The notes under the pieces: model-generated
The model's input: the letters and a program-made list of their open reading frames with translations, nothing else
The model's database searches: none
Told to the model about the DNA's origin: nothing
Position numbers and translations under genes: made by a program
Source: Nissolia schottii
Lineage: Eukaryota > Streptophyta > Magnoliopsida > Fabales > Fabaceae
DNA length: 64,000 nt
Assembly (NCBI GenBank): GCA_003254905.1
Contig: QANU01021212.1
Coordinates: forward strand, 558,001-622,000
Direction of reading: 5' to 3'
Shown: positions 23,500 through 33,271 of the stretch, in pieces
Position numbering within the stretch: the stretch's first letter is position 1
Layout of the letters: every line of letters starts with the position of its first letter

Positions 23500-23880
23500 T
23501 TTGAACCTTGTGGGTAAGGAACATTAAAGTTAGGGAACATAGTTAATACAACATTGCTTGCGTTTGGTGTTGTTATAACAGTTCCTATAATTGCATGTTC
23601 ATACTAGATGAAAGTGGAGCCTAGAAGGGTAACCTTGGCAGTAATAAGGAGTGCCCCATGAAGTGAGAGTACAAGTCGTGAGGCTCCAAGATGGAGGCCG
23701 ACATAGCCTTCTTTCTGCCATAGCTTGATAAGAGAGGGACTGATTTCTAAATCTATATATTGTTCCACTTGAGTGGCTGTTAGGGTACATTGATCTAGCT
23801 TAGTGGTCTGGACATATTCTTTTACTCCCAGTCGGGGAGTATAAATGAGTTTTTTTCATGGCCAGATGAAGTTGGACTTT
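23500..23880 (-). pseudogene. Pararetrovirus movement protein (30K type) remnant
   Basis: The minus strand reads EGYVGLHLGASRLVLSLHGA, then LLITAKVTLLGSTFI, a stop (23604-23606), then YEHAIIGTVITT. This layout of hydrophobic strands is that of the 30K movement-protein core, which in caulimoviruses opens plasmodesmata for cell-to-cell spread. It is the first domain after the leader, as expected. At least one internal stop is present. Confidence 0.6.
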
Positions 23881-24170
23881 TTTCATCTGAAAACATTATA
23901 TGGGCTTAATAGAGGAGGAAGTGTAGATTCTATTTGTGCTTTTGGAGGGACATAGGAGTATTATACAATACTATCTAGTTTAGAGGCTAAAGTTTTCTTA
24001 CAAGATTCAGGAAGGTCAGGGATCGAGAGTTTTGAGGACAGGGAGATGGGAGCGAGTTGTTGTGAGGGGGTTTCCATATGGTGATTGTTCTTCCTTACTC
24101 ACTGTCCTCTTTATATCTATCATACACCCTTGTTGTAGAGAAGTTGAAAGATTAGTGAGACTGCGTTCAA

Positions 24171-24182
24171 GCTTTCATACCA
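24171..24182 (-). other. tRNA-Met primer-binding site of the pararetrovirus
   Basis: On the sense strand TGGTATGAAAGC matches the plant initiator-tRNA-Met primer sequence TGGTATCAGAGC at 10 of 12 bases. It lies just inside the terminal repeat and before the first coding domain, where minus-strand DNA synthesis would begin. Confidence 0.7.
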
Positions 24183-24229
24183 AGCGTATTGGGAGCCTAT
24201 TTACCATAAAAATATAATCTTCATCTTTT

Positions 24230-24447
24230 TTTTAAAATATTTTCTATTAAGTAAGTGAAAATAATAAAAATTATAAAATCTTAATTTTTATTTTCTGTTT
24301 TTATTTTTTTCATAAAATATTAAAAAAATTAAAATAAAACTTTATTAATTCAACTACTTTTTCTATTTTTTTATAAATTTTTTAAAATAAAAAACACGTA
24401 AAATAAAAATAAAAATCTAATAGATTATTGATAATCAGTCTAAATAT
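24230..24447. other. AT-rich spacer between pararetrovirus and MULE
   Basis: Short low-complexity A/T sequence; nothing recognised. Confidence 0.4.
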
Positions 24448-24456
24448 CCCCCTCCC

Positions 24457-24988
24457 GACGTTTTTACTCTTTTGCCCCTCATAAAAAATCTAATTCCCAA
24501 ATTACCCCCTTTCAAAACATAATACGCAACTACCCCTCTTTTGGCTGACGTGGACGCCGCGAGACGCATGGACGTCCACGTCAGATTCGCCAACGCGGTT
24601 GGCGAATTCAGTTAAATTGCATTACACTAAATTCGCCAACGCGGTTGGCGAATTTAGAACAAACTCTTGCTACTGAATTCGTCAACCGCGTTGGCGAATT
24701 CAGTGTAATCCTCGCGGCTCACCCCTTCCCCCATTCTCCCACACTCCTCTCATTTCTTAAAATTCACCTTATTGTATGTTTTATTAGTTTTGTTTATGAT
24801 TTCCTGTTAGCAAGTTGGATTACGGTATTGACATTTTTGCTGTAGTGTAAAATTATTGCATGGTGGCCTTTATTGTTCATGTGTTAGTGTTGTTCGACAC
24901 CCGGTATTGATAATGTTGGCCTACTGAGTCATTCGTTTAGGGTTTCAGTCAATTAGCGCTAAGAAGAAAAATAAATTTCATCTAGCGA
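24457..24988 (+). repeat. Left terminal inverted repeat of the MULE
   Basis: This 532-bp arm contains three near-palindromic words with 10-bp arms ATTCGCCAAC and GTTGGCGAAT around a 3-base loop, near 24586-24700. A larger hairpin lies before them (GACGTGGACG ... CGTCCACGTC, 24547-24583). It ends tctagcga. Confidence 0.92.
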
Positions 24989-25735
24989 CCACTCCACATC
25001 AGCCCGATCACCTTCACAAGGTTACATTGGCTGATCGGTCTGAACAGTACTGGCCAGATGTGCATCGGCAGTACATCGACTATTGGGATAATCGGGCCTC
25101 ACGGATTGCCACCCAGACACCGTTGCCCGAGCCTCTGACCGAACGCTCGCAGTACATGCAATGGTACAAGAGGATCACGAGACGGTGGATCGGCCGCGCT
25201 TCCGCGCCAATAGGAGCTGTGGTAAGTTATATATCAATAATTGTGTTTATTTTACCTACTTATTTCAATCCGACATGGATAATTAATTGTGTTTAACTTT
25301 GTCCAGGGTGACATTGCGTAGCAGCAGTTGGCCTGGACTGTGACCCTCAGTCAACTTCATTTAGCATGGACAAGCTTCGAGCATCAGCAGAGGCTATCCT
25401 CTCAGCCATACAGGAGTATGACCGGATTGGGTTGGAGCAGTTAGCTCCGGCTTCTGCGACTTCCATTCCCCCACCGGCAGAGCCCGATGAGCAGGCTGAT
25501 CAGAGGCCACTCCGCAGAAGAAGGCGTGGATTAGCTGATGGCCGCAGACGGGTATAGAGTACTGAGCCCGGAGAGTCCAGTCAGAATGAGTCTACCGCAG
25601 CCCCTACAGCACCACCTGCAGTGCCACCACCACCATCATACCCTTACCCATCCGCGTCAGCATATCCTTACCCACCCCCACCATCATACCCTTACCCACA
25701 CCATCGTCATACCCTGACACCCCCATCATCGCATT
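24989..25735 (+). pseudogene. Captured fragment of a plant mobile domain (PMD/MAIN-like) gene
   Basis: The first exon, up to 25221, encodes ADRSEQYWPDVHRQYIDYWD and later YMQWYKRITRRWIGR, the C-terminal part of the plant mobile domain found in MAIN/MAIL proteins and in the phosphatase-7 long-form homologues. An 85-bp intron (25222-25306, GTAAG...CAG) is followed by a second exon. Three codons after the join there is a stop (TAG 25319-25321). In another frame the exon encodes MDKLRASAEAILSAIQEYDR and then RRRRRGLADGRRR and a Pro/Tyr-rich PYP tail. PMD proteins help silence repeats, and PMD sequences are also carried by transposons. This copy lacks the N-terminal part and is broken. Confidence 0.75.
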
Positions 25736-25812
25736 AGTCTTACTATTTTTGTGTGCTTTATTTGAAAACGTATGTAACGATATTTTGAGCTACGTCTATT
25801 ACCTTTAGTGAC

Positions 25813-26345
25813 TCGCTAGATGAAATTTATTTTTCTTCTTAGCGCTAATTGATTGAAACCCTAAACGAATGACTCAGTAGGCCAACATTATCAATACCGG
25901 GTGTCGAACAACACTAACACATGAACAATAAAGGCCACCATGCAATAATTTTACACTACAGCAAAAATGTCAATACCGTAATCCAACTTGCTAACAGGAA
26001 ATCATAAACAAAACTAATAAAACATACAATAAGGTGAATTTTAAGAAATGAGAGGAGTGTGGGAGAATGGGGGAAGGGGTGAGCCGCGAGGATTACACTG
26101 AATTCGCCAACGCGGTTGGCGAATTCAGTAGCAAGCGTTTGTTCTAAATTCGCCAACCGCGTTGGCGAATTCAGTGTAATGCAATTTAACTGAATTCGCC
26201 AACCGCGTTGGCGAATCTGACGTGGACGTCCACGCGTCTCGCGGCGTCCACGTCAGCCAAAAGAGGGGTAGTTGCGTATTATGTTTTGAAAGGGAGATAA
26301 TTTGGGAATTAGTTTTTTTATGAGGGGCAAAAGAGTAAAAACATC
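25813..26345 (-). repeat. Right terminal inverted repeat of the MULE
   Basis: The inverted partner of 24457-24988, with the same three short palindromes (about 26098-26216) and the same larger hairpin. Only scattered substitutions distinguish the arms, for example atgg versus gtgg in the hairpin loop and a few around the poly-C stretch. Confidence 0.92.
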
Positions 26346-26354
26346 CCCCCTCCC

Positions 26355-26696
26355 CCCCACACAAACATATATATATTAAACTATATATTATTGTTACGAA
26401 AACAAAAAGTAAATATATTATTGTTCGACCAAATAAAAAGTAAGTATCACTGAAAGCATTATGTACGGACTAGTCCTTAGGCCATGGCTTTTAGATGGAC
26501 CCACATAGACAAGTTGAGAAAACCCCTCCATTGCCAATGGTTTTTCTGCCCTCCATTGTCTGAATCAAATTAGTGTGCATTAACTATTTCAGTATTTCGT
26601 CCTTTAAGTATGCCTTTTTTTTAAAAAAAGAAAAAATAGTAATTAAGATAAATTACATTAACTTTTTCTAAGTTTATGAAAATTACGCTCTCCCCT
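26355..26696. other. Intergenic, no gene seen
   Basis: AT-rich flank of the MULE; nothing recognised. Confidence 0.4.
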
Positions 26697-26890
26697 CCTG
26701 AATTTTGAAATTTTTTTTAAGTTGTCTATTCGATATTTAAGACCCATGACTAATTCGGGTCAACTCGGATCACGCACTTGGCTATAGTGAGCGGGGATAA
26801 CTACGTATACAAAGTCTCAAATTCGAGACATTGCTTAAGCGATACTAAGTCACTTGGACTAACTCTCGTTGGTTCCTGAATTTTGAAATT
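26697..26890 (-). mobile_element. tRNA-derived SINE with 16-bp TSD
   Basis: The body 26713-26874 (162 bp) is flanked by a perfect 16-bp repeat, cctgaattttgaaatt, at 26697-26712 and 26875-26890. On the minus strand it begins AACCAACGAGAG, with a pol III A-box-like TTAGTCCAAGTG and a B-box-like CTCGAATTTGAG about 35 nt later, and it ends in an A run beside the duplication. These are the defining parts of a plant SINE. Confidence 0.85.
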
Positions 26891-27446
26891 AGACATGCTT
26901 TCAACACACTAATATATGTAATAATAAGAGTGTGTTTGGTTGAGCAGAAATTGAGTGAAAAAAAGCAGGAGAAAAAGGAAATTGAAAAGCAGGAAAGTAG
27001 TTTTCTGGTTGTGAAAGGAAGATGGGAGGAAATATTTTTATAATGACATAAAGGTATATTGTCATTTATCATCACTTTTTTTCACTCATTTTCTTTCATT
27101 CTCGTTGTAACTCACACCATATGTCTTGGTGTGGGTTGTGGGACATTATTTATTAGCATGGTGTAGCGAGTCCCATACAATCTACAACGGCCACCGATAA
27201 ATTAAAATCAAACTCAAGATATTTTTGGTTGTGGTTGTTTGATCCTGCTAAAATTTTCTTTTCTTCCTTTCTTTTATCTTTCATTTTCTCTCTATCATTC
27301 AAACAAAGCATTTCTTTTAACGCCTGAATAAACAAAATAAACAACCACAACCTTAAGAACATGAAGCCTCTAAAATTATTAACAAATTAGAATCTGAATT
27401 AGTTAATGAATAAAAAAATTCTAACCACTCGTTATGATAATATTAA
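26891..27446. other. Intergenic between two SINEs, no gene seen
   Basis: A/T-rich sequence; short open frames at 26845-27075 and 27153-27362 have no recognisable domain. Confidence 0.4.
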
Positions 27447-27682
27447 TATATGTGATGGAATTAGGAGGTGTGACATAGTGGTATCTCACATTGTCCCTTA
27501 GTTATATTAGTGTGGGTTTGATCCTCATCTATGAAAATGGAAAAACATTTTCTCTATCACTTAGTGTGAGCTCTATTACTGTGAGAAAATTGTCACTGTT
27601 ATTGGATCACTTAACACGAGTTCAATTAATACGATGGAATTGTCATTGCTGCCTCCGTGCACCAAAAAAGTATATGTGATGG
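27447..27682 (+). mobile_element. tRNA-derived SINE with 12-bp TSD
   Basis: The body 27459-27670 (212 bp) is flanked by tatatgtgatgg at 27447-27458 and 27671-27682. Near its start it has TGACATAGTGG (A-box like) and then GGTTTGATCCTC (B-box like) about 45 nt on, giving internal pol III promoter structure in the plus direction. The 3' end is short and A rich (accaaaaaag). Confidence 0.82.
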
Positions 27683-28226
27683 TCTTGTCAAATTATTGGT
27701 TTTGCATCGAACGAAACCCTCTTACCTTGAAGCTGGCATGTGAGGGCACATAGAATAGCTATAAGCTATTAAAGCTCAGAAGCATACTAAATTTCTATAG
27801 AGAATTGTTCTAATTAAGTACGCTTTAATTTGTTGGTATATGTTCCAAGTCTATTGATTGTATTTTGTTCTTTTTACTTTGGTAAACTTTATATGATGAT
27901 ATTGAACTGTGGCTCCTCTCTCCCTCTCACGGAATCTCCTTTGAGCTTATTTTTGTAACTATATTTAATTAAAAAAGGTAAAAATGCTAAGCTGTTATAA
28001 TTTAGTATGTTACGATGACGTGGATTCCTCTGGTCCTCCCAATTTAGTGGTAATAGAGAAATTTAGAAATAGAGAGAGACCAATGATTTTGTGTTTCTGC
28101 TCACATTTTGGGTGCAATCATTTTGTGGTTTACAGTGCATAATTCCCATGGATTCATCTGCCTCCACTTCAGTCACTCGCATATTCTAGAGAAAGGTTTG
28201 AGATTTTTTTTATTTAATTTTTTTTT
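27683..28226. other. Intergenic, no gene seen
   Basis: No coding region is recognised before the assembly gap. Confidence 0.35.
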
Positions 28227-28428
28227 NNNNNNNNNNNNNNNNNNNNNNNNNNNNNNNNNNNNNNNNNNNNNNNNNNNNNNNNNNNNNNNNNNNNNNNNNN
28301 NNNNNNNNNNNNNNNNNNNNNNNNNNNNNNNNNNNNNNNNNNNNNNNNNNNNNNNNNNNNNNNNNNNNNNNNNNNNNNNNNNNNNNNNNNNNNNNNNNNN
28401 NNNNNNNNNNNNNNNNNNNNNNNNNNNN
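28227..28428. other. Assembly gap (202 N)
   Basis: A run of unknown bases directly followed by a (TA)n tract (28429-28469), so the gap was probably caused by that microsatellite. Open frames through the gap are meaningless. Confidence 0.99.

Positions 28429-28469
<41 letters not shown>
28429..28469. repeat. (TA)n microsatellite at gap edge
   Basis: Pure TA dinucleotides; true length unknown because of the gap. Confidence 0.95.
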
Positions 28470-28470
<1 letters not shown>

Positions 28471-29747
28471 CACTCTTCTGCACTTCTCCATCTCTAATTT
28501 TGTTTTGGAGAAAATGAAGTTACTTTATTGAAGGATATATATGTCAATTACCAAAGTTTATAAGTTACAGTAGTGACTTACAATTAATTAGGGGACGTTT
28601 GTTTAAGTTTTACAAGCATTATTTTTAGGTTATATTTTTTAATTCCTTTTAGAAAACATTCTTATTAATTTTATAAAAACTAATTTTTATGTTATAATCT
28701 GTAAAAATAATTTTTATTCATATTTTTAAATTAAAAATGTTTAAAGGCCACTGATTCTTTTTGAATTCAATGTCTACGAGCTAAATCTTTTATTCTTACC
28801 AGATAAACTTATCCATGTTTATCGGAGATGACTTGTATAGAAACCTTGAGAGAAGGAAGTTGATGAGTAAATTTAAATAAAAGTACAAATATTTATAGTT
28901 GAAATTTAATGTACACAAGTTATGGAAGTACTAATCTATATATAATTTACACAAGTATAAAAGTGATATATATAAATCTTTTTGGTAAGGTCATGTACAA
29001 AGCCACTGTCGGCTTGACGATACTTTTTAGGCTGCTAAATATAGAATGACGTGTACGTCAGAACTCTATCAAATGTCATATTAAATAATAATTAAGCTAT
29101 AGCATGAGATATATCAAGCAGTGCTCACATCAATTATATTATCTTGTTCTCAGCTTTCATTGGCTTCGCCCTCCATACACTGCTGACTTTTAATTGGTCC
29201 CTGTTCAAAACTTATTTGGACATACCTTTGAGCTATTTCGCAGGGTTATGAATCGTTTGCTTCAAGTTTTTCAAAGAAAAAAAGTTATTTTTAATTGAAA
29301 TATATTTAGTATAAAAAAACTCTTTAAATAACTGAATAAATTTTTGTAAGAGACGGCAACACCAAATTAAGAGAAAAAAACCCTTTACAAACTAGAAAGA
29401 ACAATACTTTAGAAAGTTCAAAAACATTGTATTACTAATGAGACCAATTAAATTAACAAACAACACTTTCAATATTAGAATGTAAAGTACAGAGAAGTGC
29501 TATATTAATTTAAAATGTGAGTATAAACGTAACCATCATATATATGCCTAATATTTCAATATTTTAAGTCAAAATATGACATTCATGAATTTAACTGATA
29601 AATCATGGGTCTTCACACTTGCTTTCACTGTTTTCAGAATTTCTTTCACAAACTTTTGAAAACATAAAACATAGTTTGGGACGGTGTGCAATTTTAGCAA
29701 ACTTCAATAGTAGTTTGTACAATTTATCCACTTATTCATATTGAACA
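28470..29747. other. Intergenic, no gene seen
   Basis: AT-rich sequence with no supported coding region, RNA gene or element ends. Confidence 0.35.
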
Positions 29748-29996
29748 AAACTAGAAGGGTTAAGGCCCAACTTTATTCCGAGACTTTACAAGTGCACCCA
29801 ATTTAGTCCTTGGACAAAAAAAAAAGACTCGTTAGTCCCTGAACTTGACAATTGATAGACCATTAGTCCCTTTGTCAATGAACTTTACAAAGCATGCCTT
29901 AATTAATCCTTGAACTTTAGAAGATATGTCTAAGTAATCCCTGATAATTATTAAGTTCAATGACTACTTAAGACATGTTTTGTAAATTTCAGGGAC

Positions 29997-30657
29997 TAAG
30001 GCTGCATTTGGTTACTGAGACAGGACTAAAATACAAAGACACGAGGACATAAACATAAAAACAAGACTAAAAGTCAGTCTTGCATTATATTTAGTGATGG
30101 TATACCAGATACAATTCTTGTTTGATTTTGTGGTACAAAACATAAAAAAAATGAAAAATGACCAAAAAAAATAATAATTTATTCCTTCCTTCCTCCTTCC
30201 TCTTGAAATTCCATCACTATCTACCCTCTTGTTATGAGTGCGGTTGGTGGTGGTGGGTCTACTGGTGTTAGCCACGTTGGTGACAGAAGTGGTGGTGCCT
30301 GCGGTTGGAGGTGGTGCGTCTGCTAGTGGTGATGGCCACGTTGGTGGCAGAGGTGGTGGTGCTTGCGGTTGGTGGTGGTGGTGGGTCTGCTAGTAGTAGT
30401 GGTGATTGCAGTTGTGAATGGGTAAACTTGTTGAAAAAAATAAACAATAAGAAAGTATGTCATGGATAAAATTGGAAACTAAAATTTCATAAAATCTTAG
30501 TCTTTGTCTTTGTGTCTCAAGTAAATTGGAAGTACAGAAAATACATAAATTTTTTGTCATGAGACACAAATTTTTGTTTGTGTCTCAGTAAACAAACATG
30601 ATTTTTGTCCTTGTGTCCCTGTATTTCTGTATGTCTCACTAAACAAATATTGCCTAA
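29997..30657. mobile_element. Tourist-like (PIF/Harbinger) MITE with TAA TSD, nested
   Basis: The body 30000-30654 has inverted ends GGCTGCATTTGGTTACTGAGACA and, from the other side, GGCAATATTTGTTTAGTGAGACA. Both flanks are taa (29997-29999 and 30655-30657). A GGC..TTTGGTT-type end with a 3-bp TAA/TTA duplication is the PIF/Harbinger hallmark. The split words gggactaa ... taagggacta show that it landed inside the older MULE-like element. Confidence 0.72.
30230..30415. repeat. GGT-rich tandem repeat, about 60-bp unit, three copies
   Basis: Three imperfect units, each with gcggttgg, tctgctagtg-like and gccacgttggtg words, lie inside the Tourist-like element. Confidence 0.6.
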
Positions 30658-31463
30658 GGGACTAACAGGTTTAGCAATTGTCAAGTTTAGAGACTAAAGC
30701 GTCTTTTTTTTTTTTGTTTAGTAATTAAGTTGGGCACGTGTGTAAAATCTAAGAATGAAGTAGTGTATTAACCCAAATTAAAATAATTGTTAGACAGAAT
30801 AAAATAATACATATGACCCACTTATAAACTACCTAATTTACAGATCCATAAGCACGATACACAATCCTAGTAAAAATTCTGGCTCTACAATATTTTTCAT
30901 TTCAGATTTATATTTGTTTTATGCTGCTTCTTTCATAGTGTGCATGCGATTAAGTAGATTCTTAGTTATCCATGCCGATCGAAGATTATGCAGATAACGC
31001 TTGCTTCCTTTAATGAAGCGCAGCCGCAACATCCCAGCTTAACGATTGCCACCAAAGTTATTTAACTATGCATTATTTTTTTTAAAAAGAAAGGTCTAAT
31101 GTTTTGTGTTTCAACAAGAAAATGATAAGTAGAAGCAAGAAAATGGCTTTTCCCATCAAATTAAAAACATGGAACACGGAAATGAATTGGATTCCTGTTG
31201 TGGAACCCACTGCCATCATCAACTACATCGATGTAATCTTTTTTGTGGCAATTTTCATTTGTATTTGTGCCGAATGTATTTTCTGATACATGTTTTTTTT
31301 ATGTTAGAAATTATACTCGCAATTTTAGGCCTGGTAAAGCCTACCTTAAAATAACGGTTGTATAATTTGAATTATTGACGTTAGGTAAAGTTTATATCTA
31401 CGGTTACAATTCATTTTTCATTATGAAAAACGTTAGATGGTCACAATCGAAAACTACCATTGT

Positions 31464-31466
<3 letters not shown>

Positions 31467-31499
<33 letters not shown>

Positions 31500-31500
31500 N
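31467..31500. repeat. (TA)n microsatellite with trailing N
   Basis: Pure TA run ending in one unknown base. Confidence 0.9.
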
Positions 31501-33239
31501 AGCAACTTTACAATTTATTGCATATGGGTCACATTCAACATTCTTTAAGAAATTGAGTTTTTTTCCAACTTGTCTCTACTGGTTAAAAAATCAAGGGAAA
31601 AAATTGAATTTTTTTTTTTAATTTAAACGATGCTACTTGGCTCAGAATTTCATTTTGCTGAATACAGCTGGCACACATGTGATAAATGTTGAGTACTGAC
31701 TAGATAAAAATTATGGGTAATTAAAAAAATAATAAAATAATGTTATTTATATATCTCAAATTTTTAGACACATAATAACCAGTCCACAAAAATATGGGGT
31801 CTGATGGAGAGAGAAGAAATGAGAAAAACAAATCATGACGATTTCAATAATTTGTTAAGAAATTTAAGGGGTATAAATAACATTTTTCTAAAATAATATG
31901 TACAATATTGATCATATATTTTGTCACATAAATTTGACAACAAATTTTTGGTAATTTTTTTTATTAAAAAATATTTTGATTTTAAATTTAAAGAATGAAA
32001 TATATTAAATTTTTTAAATTTTATATTCTTAATTTTTTAATGTATTTAGAAAACTTGTCAAGAAAACACTAAATAGTTGAAGGCGACATAATGCATCTTT
32101 TAGGAATGCTTATGCTGCAGAGGAAGAACCTACCTATTTGCATTTTATAGCTATTTGGAATGAACCAATGAAAGCAAAACCTAGAGCTGGTCCAATTGAA
32201 TTGTTTTTTTTTTCCTTTTCAAAAGCAGCCATTAATTATGAGTGCCACCCAGCCACTTGTTCATAAAATGGTTGGCTTAGCTTTGCTGTCAATCTAACTA
32301 GTGTTAATTAGGGTATCCTTCATATGTAATCAAGCTAGCATCAACGCATTAGAAATTATTGTGCGTTTATCTAATGTCATGTTAAATGTTAAGAATAATA
32401 TTATATCTAGAATATATTAGATTGATTTAAAATAAATTAGAGATATGATAATATTTTTAACATTGAAGGATGTGTTACTTACAATTAAATAAAGTCTATT
32501 TATAGGTTAGGAGCATAATAAAAAATACAAAAACAGAATCAATTTAAATATTAAACTAAATCAGTCTAAATCAATCAAAGATATAATACTAATATTATTT
32601 TATTCTAATAGATATTCTAACACTAAATATATTTTTTTACGATTGTTAGTTTAATTTGGTCAACATCTTAAGTAAAATTTGATGAGCTTGACATTCCGGC
32701 TCATGATGTCTGAAATGGATGCAACTCCTTATGCTAGATGCGGTTTTGAGAAATTATGAGAAAATAAAGTTGTGTCCTTGCTAACACCTAAAGCTTCTGA
32801 CCTAACCGTAAATACTTGATCCAATAAGTGATACTAGAGTAAGGTCACGAGTTTAAATCGATCCCCTGACCAACACAATGACAGATTGTTAGTTTAATTT
32901 AGTCAGCATCATCTTTAAGATTTGATAAGATTAACATTTCAACCTATAGCATATAGCACCTTTAGTCTAATCATAAGCTTTTGATCTAATAATCTCATAC
33001 AAAATAATGTTTAATGTCATATTGGTGATCAAGAACACATTCCACATAACGTTTTATGATCACATATCAATTTATCGCAACCCCATTGACCATTTCAACT
33101 TGGCTAGTATTATAGTGGGGGCCCACTGTACCCGTGTGGCACATAACTAATCTAATTGGTTGAGACGACGACTATGACAGATGATGAGATGAAGCCATTG
33201 TGGGGAAGGTAAGGAGATAAGAATATAAGAAAAGAGGGG

Positions 33240-33271
33240 TGATTGTGATTGTGATTGTGATTGTGATTGTG
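33240..33271. repeat. (TGATTG)n hexanucleotide repeat
   Basis: Five near-perfect copies of tgattg. Confidence 0.85.

Larger units (their letters stand above)
17433..24229 (-). mobile_element. Endogenous pararetrovirus (caulimovirus family), near full length, inactivated
   Basis: The sense strand is minus. From high to low coordinate it shows a tRNA-Met primer site (24171-24182), a 30K-type movement protein region, a linker, a coat protein with broken zinc knuckle, an aspartic protease, reverse transcriptase, RNase H, a C-terminal reading frame, and a promoter/poly(A) region. The ends carry about 39 bp of imperfect direct repeat (17433-17471 and 24191-24229; 31 of 39 match), as expected if one whole genome unit plus a short overlap was captured near the primer site. 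No integrase is present, which fits the family. Many stops and frameshifts kill it. The MP-CP-PR-RT-RH order on one long frame resembles Petuvirus or Florendovirus; the genus is inference. Confidence 0.85.
24448..26354. mobile_element. Mutator-like element with 532-bp inverted repeats and captured gene fragment
   Basis: The element spans 24457-26345. Its exact 9-bp target duplication is ccccctccc at 24448-24456 and 26346-26354, diagnostic of Mutator-type insertion. The terminal inverted repeats are 24457-24988 and 25813-26345, beginning GACGTTTTTACTC (right side GATGTTTTTACTC) and nearly identical over more than 500 bp. The 824-bp interior has no transposase; it holds a spliced plant-mobile-domain gene fragment. 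It is therefore non-autonomous and would need a transposase supplied elsewhere. High similarity between the arms suggests fairly recent activity or conversion. Confidence 0.93.
29748..30783. mobile_element. MULE-like element with imperfect 9-bp TSD
   Basis: The ends are GGGTTAAGGCCC... at 29757 and ...TATTAACCC ending 30774. The terminal arms are inverted and similar over about 50 bp (left gactttacaagtgcaccc, right complement attttacacacgtgccc). The flanks aaactagaa (29748-29756) and aaattaaaa (30775-30783) match at 7 of 9, both differences being transitions. It contains a nested Tourist-like element and no transposase. Confidence 0.55.

Noticed and set aside
17961..24229. Reading the pararetrovirus as a Ty3/gypsy retrotransposon
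   Set aside because: No integrase and no long LTRs were seen; a movement-protein-like domain, IPNAHY wording in the polymerase and a single short terminal overlap favour the caulimovirus family.
28108..28491. Open frames across unknown bases, ending in Ile-Tyr repeats
   Set aside because: They are artefacts of the N gap and the TA microsatellite.
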